From NCBI GenBank assembly GCA_965661545.1, contig CBFIEF010000004.1:62001-126000 (forward strand): DNA of 64,000 bases. Reading direction: 5' to 3'. The notes under the pieces were generated by a model. The model did not search any database, was not told where the DNA came from, and worked only from the letters and a program-made list of their open reading frames with translations. Both the position numbers and the translations under genes were made by a program. This document shows, piece after piece, positions 42,398 to 50,609 of this stretch (its first letter is position 1; every line of letters begins with the position of its first letter). This DNA comes from UBA7985 sp965661545. Its GTDB lineage: Bacteria > Pseudomonadota > Alphaproteobacteria > UBA7985.

Positions 42398-43828
42398 CTA
42401 GGCGCGTTTAGGGGGATGGCGCTGAGGCCACAGCGTTTCTTGGTGATAAGCCTCCCCCATCGCCAAAATCTTAGCATCGGCCCCGCGGGGGCCAAAAATC
42501 TGCATTCCGACCGGTAAACCAGTCTCGCCAAAGCCAGCGGGCATGCTCAGGCTGGGCAACCCAATGAGGCTGACCGGCACCGTCACGGCCATCCAGCGAT
42601 GGTATGTATCCATCTCCACCCCTGCGATTTCCGTTGGCCACGGCAGGTTGACGTCAAACGGCCAGACTTGGGTCGTCGGTAGGATGAGCGCGTCATAGGA
42701 TTGGAATAGTTCCACCGAGCGGGCAAACCACTGCGCCCGCGCTGCGCTGGCGCCATGAGCCTCCAACGCTGTCATCCGCAGGGCGCGCTCAAGCTCCCAC
42801 TGCACACTGTCTTTCATGAGGTCTTGGTTATCTTGCAAGGCCACTAAGCCCGCGCCGACTTGCCAGGAGCGCAAGGTTATCCAGCTCTCCCAAAGCGTCT
42901 CGAACGGAAGCGGTGCTGCTGCATTTTCGACGCTGGCGCCGAGGTCTCGGAGAACCTGCAAAGACGCTTCACATTGCTCCAGAATGCCAGCTTCCATCGG
43001 TAAAGCACCGCTCCAATCGCCCAACCAGCCAATTCGCATGTCGCTCAAGTCGGCGGGTTTCAGCGGCGCTGTTGCGGTTGGTGCAGGCACGTCTGGCCGC
43101 AAAGGATCGGCATAGGACATGATATCCAGCAGCAAAGCGACGTCTGCCGGGCTGCGCGCCATCGGGCCACTGGTCGCCATTTTGTGCAAGGTGCGGTCCT
43201 GCACGGGTTCAGCAGGAACACGGCCCCAACTGGGCCGGAAACCATAGACGTTGCTCCACGCCGCCGGATTGCGCAGTGAGCCCATCATGTCTGACCCATC
43301 CGCCAACGCCACCATACCCAAGGCCAAAGCCACCCCTGCACCGCCTGAAGAACCCCCGCAGGTCAGCGCGGGATTGTAGGGATTGTGGGTGCGGCCATAG
43401 ACGGGGTTAAACGTGTGCGAACCCAAACCGAACTCCGGCACGTTCGTTTTCCCAATCAAAATCGCCCCGGCAACCCGCAACCGCGCTGCAAGCACATCGT
43501 CCTTTTCCGGCACATATTCGGCAAAGATCGGCGACCCCTTTGTCGAGCGCAAACCTTGTACCTCGACCAGGTCTTTGACCGCTAAAGGCAAGCCATGCAG
43601 CGGGCCTGTGATCGGTCCTGCATCCAAAGCTCTGGCCTGCGCCAGCAAAGCTTCTGGTTCAGCCATTCCAACCACAGCATTAACCGCAGGGTTGCGCTCT
43701 GCGATCCGGTCCAGCGTGGCAATCATGAGCGCCTCAGCCGACAAGCGCCGAGACGCCAAGTCAGCGAGCAGCGCGGATGCGGATTGATCCAAGATCGATG
43801 GGGCGTCAGAAGCAGAAACACGGGACAT
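42398..43828 (-). CDS. Amidase (amidase signature family)
   Basis: The 476-residue enzyme has the Ser-cisSer-Lys triad of the family: Lys-85 in PLAVKDLVEV, the serines of CGGSSGGAG (158-166) and Ser-184 in GSDMMGSLRNPA. It would hydrolyse an amide or act as an aryl amidase; the sequence does not name a substrate. It is not GatA, since no gatC/gatB lies near and the motif DMMGS is typical of catabolic amidases. It is convergent with the GST gene and divergent from the RraA-like gene. Confidence 0.9.
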   Translation of the reverse strand: MSRVSASDAPSILDQSASALLADLASRRLSAEALMIATLDRIAERNPAVNAVVGMAEPEALLAQARALDAGPITGPLHGLPLAVKDLVEVQGLRSTKGSPIFAEYVPEKDDVLAARLRVAGAILIGKTNVPEFGLGSHTFNPVYGRTHNPYNPALTCGGSSGGAGVALALGMVALADGSDMMGSLRNPAAWSNVYGFRPSWGRVPAEPVQDRTLHKMATSGPMARSPADVALLLDIMSYADPLRPDVPAPTATAPLKPADLSDMRIGWLGDWSGALPMEAGILEQCEASLQVLRDLGASVENAAAPLPFETLWESWITLRSWQVGAGLVALQDNQDLMKDSVQWELERALRMTALEAHGASAARAQWFARSVELFQSYDALILPTTQVWPFDVNLPWPTEIAGVEMDTYHRWMAVTVPVSLIGLPSLSMPAGFGETGLPVGMQIFGPRGADAKILAMGEAYHQETLWPQRHPPKRA

Positions 43829-43985
43829 ACAGGATCACTTCTTTGGTTAGCATGAGAACCAATTCGTTCTGCACGGCAAAGACCCTACCTGCAAGAGGCA
43901 TCAAACCCACAATGCGTCGGTTGACCAGCGCGCCATTCCTGCAAGAGTACCCGGTCTGTGCCGTAGATTTTCGAGGGATCCCAGA

Positions 43986-44636
43986 ATGAGCATCACACTT
44001 CATCCGCCAACCACTGCTGGCCTGTCCGCTGAGGAGTTGCTCTCATGGCGCACTGTTCCGGTAAGTGTCGCCGTGGACTTGGAACCATCGGCCCAAGTGG
44101 ATCCGGCGCTGCGGGCGGTCACACGCCCCGACCTGCCCCTTGCACTGATTGGGCCCGCCTTAACCATCGCCTGCACGCCGCCTGATTTCGGCGCTGTGGT
44201 CAAAGCTCTTGACGAAGCCCGCCCGGGCCAAGTCGTGGTTATCGACGCAGGCGGCCATCTGAATCATGCAGTCATCGGCGAAATTTTGGGCGGACACTTG
44301 CGGGCGAAGGGGTGCGCGGGATTGGTCGTCGATGGCGCGGTACGGGACATTGCAGAGCTTGGGAGCTGGAGCGACTTTCCAGTCTTCGCACGCAGCATCA
44401 ATCCACGGGGTCCAACCAGCGCCCAACACGGAGCAATCAACGCCGCCGTCACGCTTGGCGGGGTGAGCGTAGAATCCGGCGACTTGATCATCGGGGATCG
44501 CGATGGGCTTGCAGTCTTGTCGCCAAAGGTTGCACGCCGCCTGCTCGCAGACGCGCAGGCGAAACTAACGCTAGAGGCTGAATGGATCGAAGGGTTGGCC
44601 AGCGGCCAAAGTGCCGCCGAGATCTTTGGTGTTTAA
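43986..44636 (+). CDS. RraA-like protein (HMG/CHA aldolase or oxaloacetate decarboxylase family)
   Basis: The 216-residue protein matches the RraA/HMG-aldolase family, with GQVVVIDAGGHLNHAVIGEI and the metal-site motif LVVDGAVRDIAEL, then FARSINPRGP. Family members cleave 4-hydroxy-4-methyl-2-oxoglutarate or 4-carboxy-4-hydroxy-2-oxoadipate, or decarboxylate oxaloacetate; some inhibit RNase E. The residues DGxxRD support metal-dependent aldolase activity. GAGGGA precedes the ATG. It is convergent with the L-2-hydroxyglutarate oxidase gene (six-base gap). Confidence 0.82.
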   Translation: MSITLHPPTTAGLSAEELLSWRTVPVSVAVDLEPSAQVDPALRAVTRPDLPLALIGPALTIACTPPDFGAVVKALDEARPGQVVVIDAGGHLNHAVIGEILGGHLRAKGCAGLVVDGAVRDIAELGSWSDFPVFARSINPRGPTSAQHGAINAAVTLGGVSVESGDLIIGDRDGLAVLSPKVARRLLADAQAKLTLEAEWIEGLASGQSAAEIFGV

Positions 44637-44641
44637 GCGCG

Positions 44642-45841
44642 CTAAGACAGCGCCGCCAGCTCATCCGCGATATGCCGAGCAATGGGAATGCATGACGTTC
44701 CCGCGGGTGAAGGCGCATTGCCAACGTGCAAGCAACGGTGGCTGCGGATGAACAGGAAGTCATCGATGATCGTCCCATCTGGCGCAATGGCCTGAGCGCG
44801 CACGCCTGAAGGATAGGGCTGCAAGTCTGCCAGCGTAATCCGCGAACAATAGCGCTGAACCCGCGAAAGATAAGCGCGCTTGAGCGCAGACGACCAAAGC
44901 TCCGACGCCGCCGCACCTGCGTTGCGGCCCAAAAGAGCCCAAAACCCGCGATACCCGAGCGTCTCCAGCATATCCCCCGCGGAAATGTCTGTGCGCCGGT
45001 AGCCTTCGCGCTTAAACGCCAGAACCGCGTTCGGCCCTACGGTAAATCCACCATCAAGCTTGCGCGTCAGATGCACGCCAAGGAAGGGGCGGCTGGGGTA
45101 AGGAACCGGGTAGATCAGATGCTGGACCAGATTTTTGGGCTGGTTGGCAAGCTTGTAATACTCTCCGCGAAACGGGATCACGCGATAGCCGGGATCGTGC
45201 CCAAAGGCGCGGATGATCCGGTCAGACTGTAAGCCTGCGCAGGTCACGGCGAGGCTCGCTTCATAAGCCCTACTTTCAGTCACCACGCGCACATGGCTTG
45301 GACCTTCTTCACACGACACCACGAGCTGACCGTAATGGATCACACCGCCCCTTGAGACGAAGAGATCGGCCATCACCTCCGTGATGCGGCGGTAGTTCGT
45401 GATGCCCGTGGTGGGCGACAACAGGGCCGCAACAGCGTTGATGTGTGGCTCAAGTTCGCGCACGCCCACTTGATCCACATCCTCAATTTCAATCTGGTTC
45501 TCTCGCGCCCTCTCGCCCAAGCTGTGCAAGCCTTCCAACTCAGACTCGTCCGTCGCGACAATCAGCTTTCCAACACGGTCGAACGCCACGTCATGCTCGG
45601 CGCAAAAAGCCTCTGTCGTCTGCACGCCTTCCCGGCAAAACCGCGCCTTCATGCTGCCCGGCGCGTAGTAAACACCAGCGTGGATAACGCCGGAGTTGTG
45701 GCCCGTTTGGTGGGCTGCGGGCACTGCTTCCTTTTCGAGCACGGTGATCCGCGTCGCAGGATTGCGGGTCTGAAGCTCCAAGGCTGTCGCCACGCCAATA
45801 ATGCCGCCGCCAACAATCAGGATGTCTGCTGTTTCGCTCAT
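44642..45841 (-). CDS. lhgO: L-2-hydroxyglutarate oxidase
   Basis: The 399-residue flavoenzyme begins ILIVGGGIIGVATALELQTR and has the family signatures QTGHNSGVIHAGVYYAPGS, SPTTGITNYRRITEVMADLF, PFRGEYYKL and the C-terminal HVGNAPSPAGTSCIPIARHI. LhgO oxidises L-2-hydroxyglutarate to 2-oxoglutarate, feeding electrons to the quinone pool, and in some bacteria belongs to lysine/glutarate catabolism. No csiD (glutarate hydroxylase) is visible here, so it may serve a repair or hydroxy-acid role. Confidence 0.92.
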   Translation of the reverse strand: MSETADILIVGGGIIGVATALELQTRNPATRITVLEKEAVPAAHQTGHNSGVIHAGVYYAPGSMKARFCREGVQTTEAFCAEHDVAFDRVGKLIVATDESELEGLHSLGERARENQIEIEDVDQVGVRELEPHINAVAALLSPTTGITNYRRITEVMADLFVSRGGVIHYGQLVVSCEEGPSHVRVVTESRAYEASLAVTCAGLQSDRIIRAFGHDPGYRVIPFRGEYYKLANQPKNLVQHLIYPVPYPSRPFLGVHLTRKLDGGFTVGPNAVLAFKREGYRRTDISAGDMLETLGYRGFWALLGRNAGAAASELWSSALKRAYLSRVQRYCSRITLADLQPYPSGVRAQAIAPDGTIIDDFLFIRSHRCLHVGNAPSPAGTSCIPIARHIADELAALS

Positions 45842-45918
45842 GGATGCTCTGGAACAATGAAGGAGACCGGAACTGTCTCAGGGTCGGTGCGCGGGGTCAA
45901 TTCTTATAGCTGACAACG

Positions 45919-45993
45919 AAAAAGGTCGGCAGACACAGCAACGTGTCTGACCGACCTTGTAAGACCGAGCACGTCGGGCAAGCCGACGTGCTC
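45919..45993 (-). terminator. Two hairpins after pstS
   Basis: On the minus strand an 11-pair stem, GAGCACGTCGG / CCGACGTGCTC (45967-45993), is followed by a second GGTCGG...AGACAC / GTGTCT...CCGACC hairpin ending in TTTTT (45919-45956). The second is a standard terminator for pstS; the first may stabilise the mRNA 3' end. Confidence 0.85.
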
Positions 45994-46015
45994 TCTTGTC
46001 TCGTAACTCTAGAGC

Positions 46016-47002
46016 TTAGAGTGCGTAAGCAGCGTCGCTGTTTGCAGCGCGGTCAGCTTCCGGCAGTGGGATCAGGCCGATTGGCTCAAGGTAACCGCCT
46101 TCACCGAATGCTTCTTCGGAGGTGAACTCCTGAGCAAACTCAGCGATGCCTGGGATAACACCCAGATGGTTGTTCTTGACGTAGAAGAACAGGGAGCGGG
46201 AGACCTTGTAGTCACCACCAGCGATGTTCTCGAACGTTGGCTCGATGCCTTCGATCGTCGCGCCTTGCATACGGTCAGCGTTGTTAGCGAGGAAGGAGTA
46301 ACCGAAGATACCAACAGCACTTGGGTTAGCAGCCAGCTGATCAACGATCAGGCTGTCGTTCTCACCAGCTTCAACGTAAGCGCCATCTTCGCGGACGGAA
46401 GCAGCCTTGTAGGTTGCCTTGTCACAGCCCATAGCCTTCATCGCGGTATGGAACACCAGTTCTTCGAACGCGTCACGCGTGCCGGAAGAAGTTGGTGGGC
46501 CGAGGACTTCGATCTCAACGTCTGGCAGGGAGCTGTCAACGTCAGCCCAAGTCTTTGACGTGTTTGGCGCCAAAGCGGAACAATCGGCGTTTGGAACCTC
46601 AGCAACCAGCGCCTTCACGAGGATCTCGCGGGACAGCTCTAGGACGCCTGTGGTGTTGGAGTTCGCAACAACGATACCGTCGAAGCCGATTACGAATTCA
46701 GTAAACTCAACACCATTTGCAGCACAAGTCTCAGCTTCGCCGGACTTCATCGCGCGAGATGCGTTGGTGATGTCTGGGTGATCCGTACCAACGCCAGCGC
46801 AGAACAGCTTCATGCCGCCGCCGGAACCAGTTGATTCAATCACTGGAGTATTGAAGTCTGTGGTCTCACCGAATGTTTCAGCCACTTTGGTGGAGAAAGG
46901 GAATACGGTGGAAGAACCCACGATGGAGATGGTTTCAGCGCGCTGCGCAGAAGCCGTGCCGGCGATCATGAGGCCAGCGAGTGTGAGAATAACGAGACGC
47001 AT
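46016..47002 (-). CDS. pstS: PstS-family phosphate ABC transporter substrate-binding protein
   Basis: The 328-residue protein has a signal peptide (MRLVILTLAGLMIAGTASAQ) and the phosphate-binding signatures VGSSTVFPF, ESTGSGGGMKLFC, TNASRAMK and TSSGTRDAF. It is a PstS/PtxB-type periplasmic protein, 328 residues with an insert containing a Cys pair. The start at 47002 has CGGAG eight bases upstream. The pstCAB and phoU genes are absent next to it, so here it is separate or at the far end of a rearranged operon. A possible Pho box is 100 bases upstream. Confidence 0.9.
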   Translation of the reverse strand: MRLVILTLAGLMIAGTASAQRAETISIVGSSTVFPFSTKVAETFGETTDFNTPVIESTGSGGGMKLFCAGVGTDHPDITNASRAMKSGEAETCAANGVEFTEFVIGFDGIVVANSNTTGVLELSREILVKALVAEVPNADCSALAPNTSKTWADVDSSLPDVEIEVLGPPTSSGTRDAFEELVFHTAMKAMGCDKATYKAASVREDGAYVEAGENDSLIVDQLAANPSAVGIFGYSFLANNADRMQGATIEGIEPTFENIAGGDYKVSRSLFFYVKNNHLGVIPGIAEFAQEFTSEEAFGEGGYLEPIGLIPLPEADRAANSDAAYAL

Positions 47003-47101
47003 GTTGGAAAGCTCCGGTGTTTTTTTGCATCAGTCATGACAACGACCGAGCGGCTCTGGAAAGCCAAACGTTCGTCGATAAGTGCGGTTTGGAGCCCGTT
47101 T

Positions 47102-47119
47102 ATGACGACTAGGTTACAG
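47102..47119 (-). promoter_or_regulatory. Possible Pho box upstream of pstS
   Basis: On the minus strand CTGTAAC-CTAG-TCGTCAT resembles two PhoB half-sites (consensus CTGTCAT) spaced 11 bases apart. The first matches six of seven positions loosely, the second five of seven. It lies 100 bases before the pstS start. Confidence 0.4.
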
Positions 47120-47196
47120 AAATTTTTCAGGTTTATGAAAACGGTGGATGAGGCGCAGCTTTATACCCATCCAACTTGTTTAAGGCCCTTTTTCTA

Positions 47197-48963
47197 TCAC
47201 CTGAGCCAATGCGGCTCAGCGGGCGAGCGCCCTGTTACAGCCGCCTCAACGCAGGCTTTCAGGCCACCCAGCCGGACATGCCGCCCCGACAAGCCAAAGG
47301 CGTAGTGCGCATACTTTCCGGAGTTGGTGAGGATGCTGCGCGCCTCGGGCGGGAACACAGGCTCGGTGATCGAACACCAACAGATATCGGGAATCACGCG
47401 AACACCAGCCTGCTCTAACTGGTGCAAAGTGCCGTCATCGCGCGCTTGGTCCCGCACGTTTCGGCCCACGGTCACAATCATTGGAACCGACGTGCAGATT
47501 TGATCGCTCAACAGCCGCGCCAGCGCCTGACATTCAGTCAAGGAGGCATGGGGGCTGCCGATTGCCACTAAATCCACCGGAGGCTTGGCTTGGTTCAGCT
47601 CTCGCCACGCCAGCGAAAATTCTGCTGCGCCGATGGTCATAACGTCAGCCTCAACCAGCACGGGCAAATCCGCTTCGGGCGTGTGCCCCGCGATATGGAG
47701 CATGGGCGCGCCAGATGTTGTGCCGAATGCCGCACAGATGGACTTGAGGTCATCATCGGTCAGCAAAACACCGTCCAAGCCTTTGACCAGCGGAACCCGG
47801 TCCGGCGCGGCCCGTCCGATCAGCCACCCCAGCAGCGCCCACAGAGACTCATCGCCCATGGCCTCAGGCACAGTCACCTCGACCACCCGCCGCGCCTGAC
47901 GACCTTCAGGCAAGTAGACGCCCGCCAAGGGTGCCCGACCCGTCATGGCGATGAACAAGTCGAGGTAATCAGGGTGCTTCACCGTTTTCGCGCCCAGCAC
48001 TGTATTGGCGTAAATCACGGCGTTGGACTCGGACCAACCAATGGCCTCACCCAGCCTTGGCGGCTGCTCCAACAAATAGGGCGCACACGTAAACGTTGGC
48101 TGAGCGCCCATTTGCACATAGGCGTCAGCCAAGCGGCTGGCTCGACGACCAAAATCGTCAGGTAGCCCCTGTTCCTGCCAGTGCTCGCGATCGACCGAAA
48201 TCGCGTTGATGGTCGTGGGGATGCCAACCTTAGCCCCCATCTGCGCGAGTTTCTCCGAGAAAATCAGGTTAGCATCATGGGCGAGGATGCAGCCGTCGAT
48301 ATGGCCGCGCGTCACATCTCGCAGGCGGCTTGCCCCTTGCGCTGCCGCCATCTGACACAGCACTTCCATGGCGACGCGATTCGCCTCTCCTGCTTCGCCG
48401 GCAAGCAGCTTCTGATCGGTTTCAGACAAATCCAGCACATCGGGATGCAAAGGGGTCACGCTCCATCGCTCCTCACCAACCTGCAGACTGCCGTCTTCCA
48501 GACTGACAAAATCGGCATGGATAATCCGGTCGAACAGGTCTGAAGACACGCGCACGACCGGCACTGTCTTGCCAAAAATCCGCCCCGCCACCAGCGCGCC
48601 CAGGGTCAGTGTTTCTTCTTGCTCGGAAAAGATCAGACACGCCGGCGCCCTATCGTTCAGGGCCAACTCAAGCAACACACCGCTGCCACTGCATGACCCA
48701 CGTGAGGTGGGCATGGCCAACACGCAGCCCGATACGCCGTCGCCGTGATTGGGATGGTGAACATCGATTACGCGACCGCTCAAGGGGTCGATACCGCCCC
48801 AGAAGCTAATGCCTGTATGACAGGCCAGAACCGGCCCAGACGCCGTGCCGTCAACGAGTTGTAGCGCTGCGTCGCTCTCGATCATGTTGGGTCCAAATCT
48901 CCAAGTGGCCAGTCCAACCTTGCCTTGGTCTGCCAGTGGGATCAATTCCTGATCGGGCATCAT
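47197..48963 (-). CDS. Aconitase X, small and large domains fused (cis-3-hydroxyproline dehydratase-like)
   Basis: The 588-residue protein joins an N-terminal swivel domain (DUF126), with SFWGGIDPLSGRVID and PTSRGSCSGSGVLLE, to the large AcnX domain (DUF521), with LLAGEAGEANRVAMEVL, DGCILAHDANLIF and CAPYLLEQPPRLGEAIGWSE. Some bacterial AcnX proteins dehydrate cis-3-hydroxy-L-proline; archaeal ones act on phosphomevalonate. In bacteria the first role is more likely. No ornithine cyclodeaminase or hydroxyproline epimerase is beside it. ATG at 48963 was chosen as the first start giving a normal N-terminus; no strong ribosome site is seen. Confidence 0.85.
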   Translation of the reverse strand: MMPDQELIPLADQGKVGLATWRFGPNMIESDAALQLVDGTASGPVLACHTGISFWGGIDPLSGRVIDVHHPNHGDGVSGCVLAMPTSRGSCSGSGVLLELALNDRAPACLIFSEQEETLTLGALVAGRIFGKTVPVVRVSSDLFDRIIHADFVSLEDGSLQVGEERWSVTPLHPDVLDLSETDQKLLAGEAGEANRVAMEVLCQMAAAQGASRLRDVTRGHIDGCILAHDANLIFSEKLAQMGAKVGIPTTINAISVDREHWQEQGLPDDFGRRASRLADAYVQMGAQPTFTCAPYLLEQPPRLGEAIGWSESNAVIYANTVLGAKTVKHPDYLDLFIAMTGRAPLAGVYLPEGRQARRVVEVTVPEAMGDESLWALLGWLIGRAAPDRVPLVKGLDGVLLTDDDLKSICAAFGTTSGAPMLHIAGHTPEADLPVLVEADVMTIGAAEFSLAWRELNQAKPPVDLVAIGSPHASLTECQALARLLSDQICTSVPMIVTVGRNVRDQARDDGTLHQLEQAGVRVIPDICWCSITEPVFPPEARSILTNSGKYAHYAFGLSGRHVRLGGLKACVEAAVTGRSPAEPHWLR

Positions 48964-49045
48964 TTTCGGGGTCTGCGGTGGTCCAACGGGGTTGCGACAA
49001 ATCACCGGGTCTGAATCCGCTCCGGTTAGATTAGGTTCCAGCACT

Positions 49046-50590
49046 ATGAAAGCCTCTCCTTCCTTGCAAATCGTCTGGTTCAAGCGCGACCTGCGCAGCC
49101 AAGACCACCAGCCTTTGGCACGCGCTGCCGAGCGCGGGCCGGTGCTTCCACTGTACATCGCTGAGCCGGGGTGGTGGGCGCAGCCGGATGCCTCTGCGCG
49201 GCAATGGCGGTTCGTGGCGGAAAGCCTCAGCGCGCTGCGAGAAGACTTGGGCCAGAGGGGCCAGCCTTTGGCCGTCCGCGTGGGCGATGCGACCGACGTC
49301 TTAAGCGCACTCCACCAAAAACACGGCGCCTTTACCCTTTGGTCGCATGAAGAGACTGGGAACGCGTGGTCCTTTGCGCGGGACCAGCGGGTTCAAGCGT
49401 GGGCGCGCGCGCACCGCATCCAATGGCATGAAATCCAGCCCTCAGGCGTCATTCGGCGGTTGAAACAGCGCAACGGCTGGGCGCGGCGTTGGGATCAGAC
49501 CATGGCCCAAGCCCTCACACCTCCGCCAAGTCACTTGCCTGCTATCGAGAATCTTGAGATCGGTGCCCTTCCATCCGCGAGCGATTTAGGCCTCACCGAA
49601 GACCCTTGCTCCGCCCCCCAACCCGGCGGACGCAATCAGGGTCTCGAACGGTTAGACAGCTTTTTAAATCAGCGCGGCCAACCCTACCGGCGCGCCATGT
49701 CGAGCCCTGCGCTTGGCGCCATCCACTGCTCCCGTCTGTCTCCCCATTTGGCGTGGGGAACTGTTTCGATGCGGGAAGTGGCACAGACCAGTTGGACGCG
49801 CAGGATCGAGATCAAACAGGCGGCGGCGCGTGATGGCTGGTCCGGCGCTTTGTCGTCGTTTCAGGCCCGGCTGCACTGGCGCGATCACTTCACGCAAAAG
49901 CTTGAGGACCAGCCCGCCGTCGAGTTTCGGAATTTCCACACCGCTTACGATAACGTGCGCCCCACCATGCCAGACGCCGAGAAGCTGCACGCATGGTCTA
50001 ACGGCGAAACCGGCCTGCCCTTTGTGGATGCTTGCATGCGCTCACTCCGCGCAACGGGCTGGCTGAACTTTCGGATGCGGGCGATGGTGATGGCCGTGGC
50101 CAGCTATCATCTCTGGCTGGACTGGCGCGCGCCGGGTGAGCAGCTGGCGCGGCTGTTTGTAGACTACGAGCCGGGTATTCATTGGCCGCAAGTACAGATG
50201 CAATCGGGGACCACCGGCATCAACACCGTGCGTATCTATAATCCAGTGAAGCAAGGATACGATCAGGATCCAAAGGGAGATTTTGTGCGGCGTTGGGTGC
50301 CGGAGCTTGCGGCTCTGCCCGATACCGTCATTCACGAGCCTTGGAAGTGGGATCACGCGGGCCAAGTCTTGGGTAAGACCTACCCTTTGCCCGTCGTTGA
50401 TTATCTCAGCGCTGCACGCCAAGCCCGTGACAAGATTTGGGCGGTTCGCGGCGAGCGTGGCTTCAAATCGGCCGCAAATGAAATTCAAGACAAGCACGGC
50501 AGCCGAAAAGCCAACATTCCTCAAGTGGGTCGACGCCCAAAGTCCAAAAAGCCCGCAAAGCACGATCAGCAACTCGATTTGCTGCTCTGA
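49046..50590 (+). CDS. Deoxyribodipyrimidine photolyase / cryptochrome family protein
   Basis: The 514-residue protein starts with the antenna-domain motif IVWFKRDLRSQDHQPLARAA and has the FAD-binding core: WRDHFTQKLEDQPA, LPFVDACMRSLRATGWLNFR, MRAMVMAVASYHLWLDWR and YEPGIHWPQVQMQSGTTGIN. This is a class I-like photolyase or bacterial cryptochrome that uses blue light to repair cyclobutane dimers. The Asn in the MQSGTTGIN loop near the flavin fits photolyase. ATG at 49046 has TTAGG upstream; an earlier in-frame start overlaps the AcnX promoter. It is convergent with a second, unusual photolyase-like gene. Confidence 0.92.
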   Translation: MKASPSLQIVWFKRDLRSQDHQPLARAAERGPVLPLYIAEPGWWAQPDASARQWRFVAESLSALREDLGQRGQPLAVRVGDATDVLSALHQKHGAFTLWSHEETGNAWSFARDQRVQAWARAHRIQWHEIQPSGVIRRLKQRNGWARRWDQTMAQALTPPPSHLPAIENLEIGALPSASDLGLTEDPCSAPQPGGRNQGLERLDSFLNQRGQPYRRAMSSPALGAIHCSRLSPHLAWGTVSMREVAQTSWTRRIEIKQAAARDGWSGALSSFQARLHWRDHFTQKLEDQPAVEFRNFHTAYDNVRPTMPDAEKLHAWSNGETGLPFVDACMRSLRATGWLNFRMRAMVMAVASYHLWLDWRAPGEQLARLFVDYEPGIHWPQVQMQSGTTGINTVRIYNPVKQGYDQDPKGDFVRRWVPELAALPDTVIHEPWKWDHAGQVLGKTYPLPVVDYLSAARQARDKIWAVRGERGFKSAANEIQDKHGSRKANIPQVGRRPKSKKPAKHDQQLDLLL

Positions 50591-50609
50591 ATGCCCCTCT
50601 TTTTTTGCG

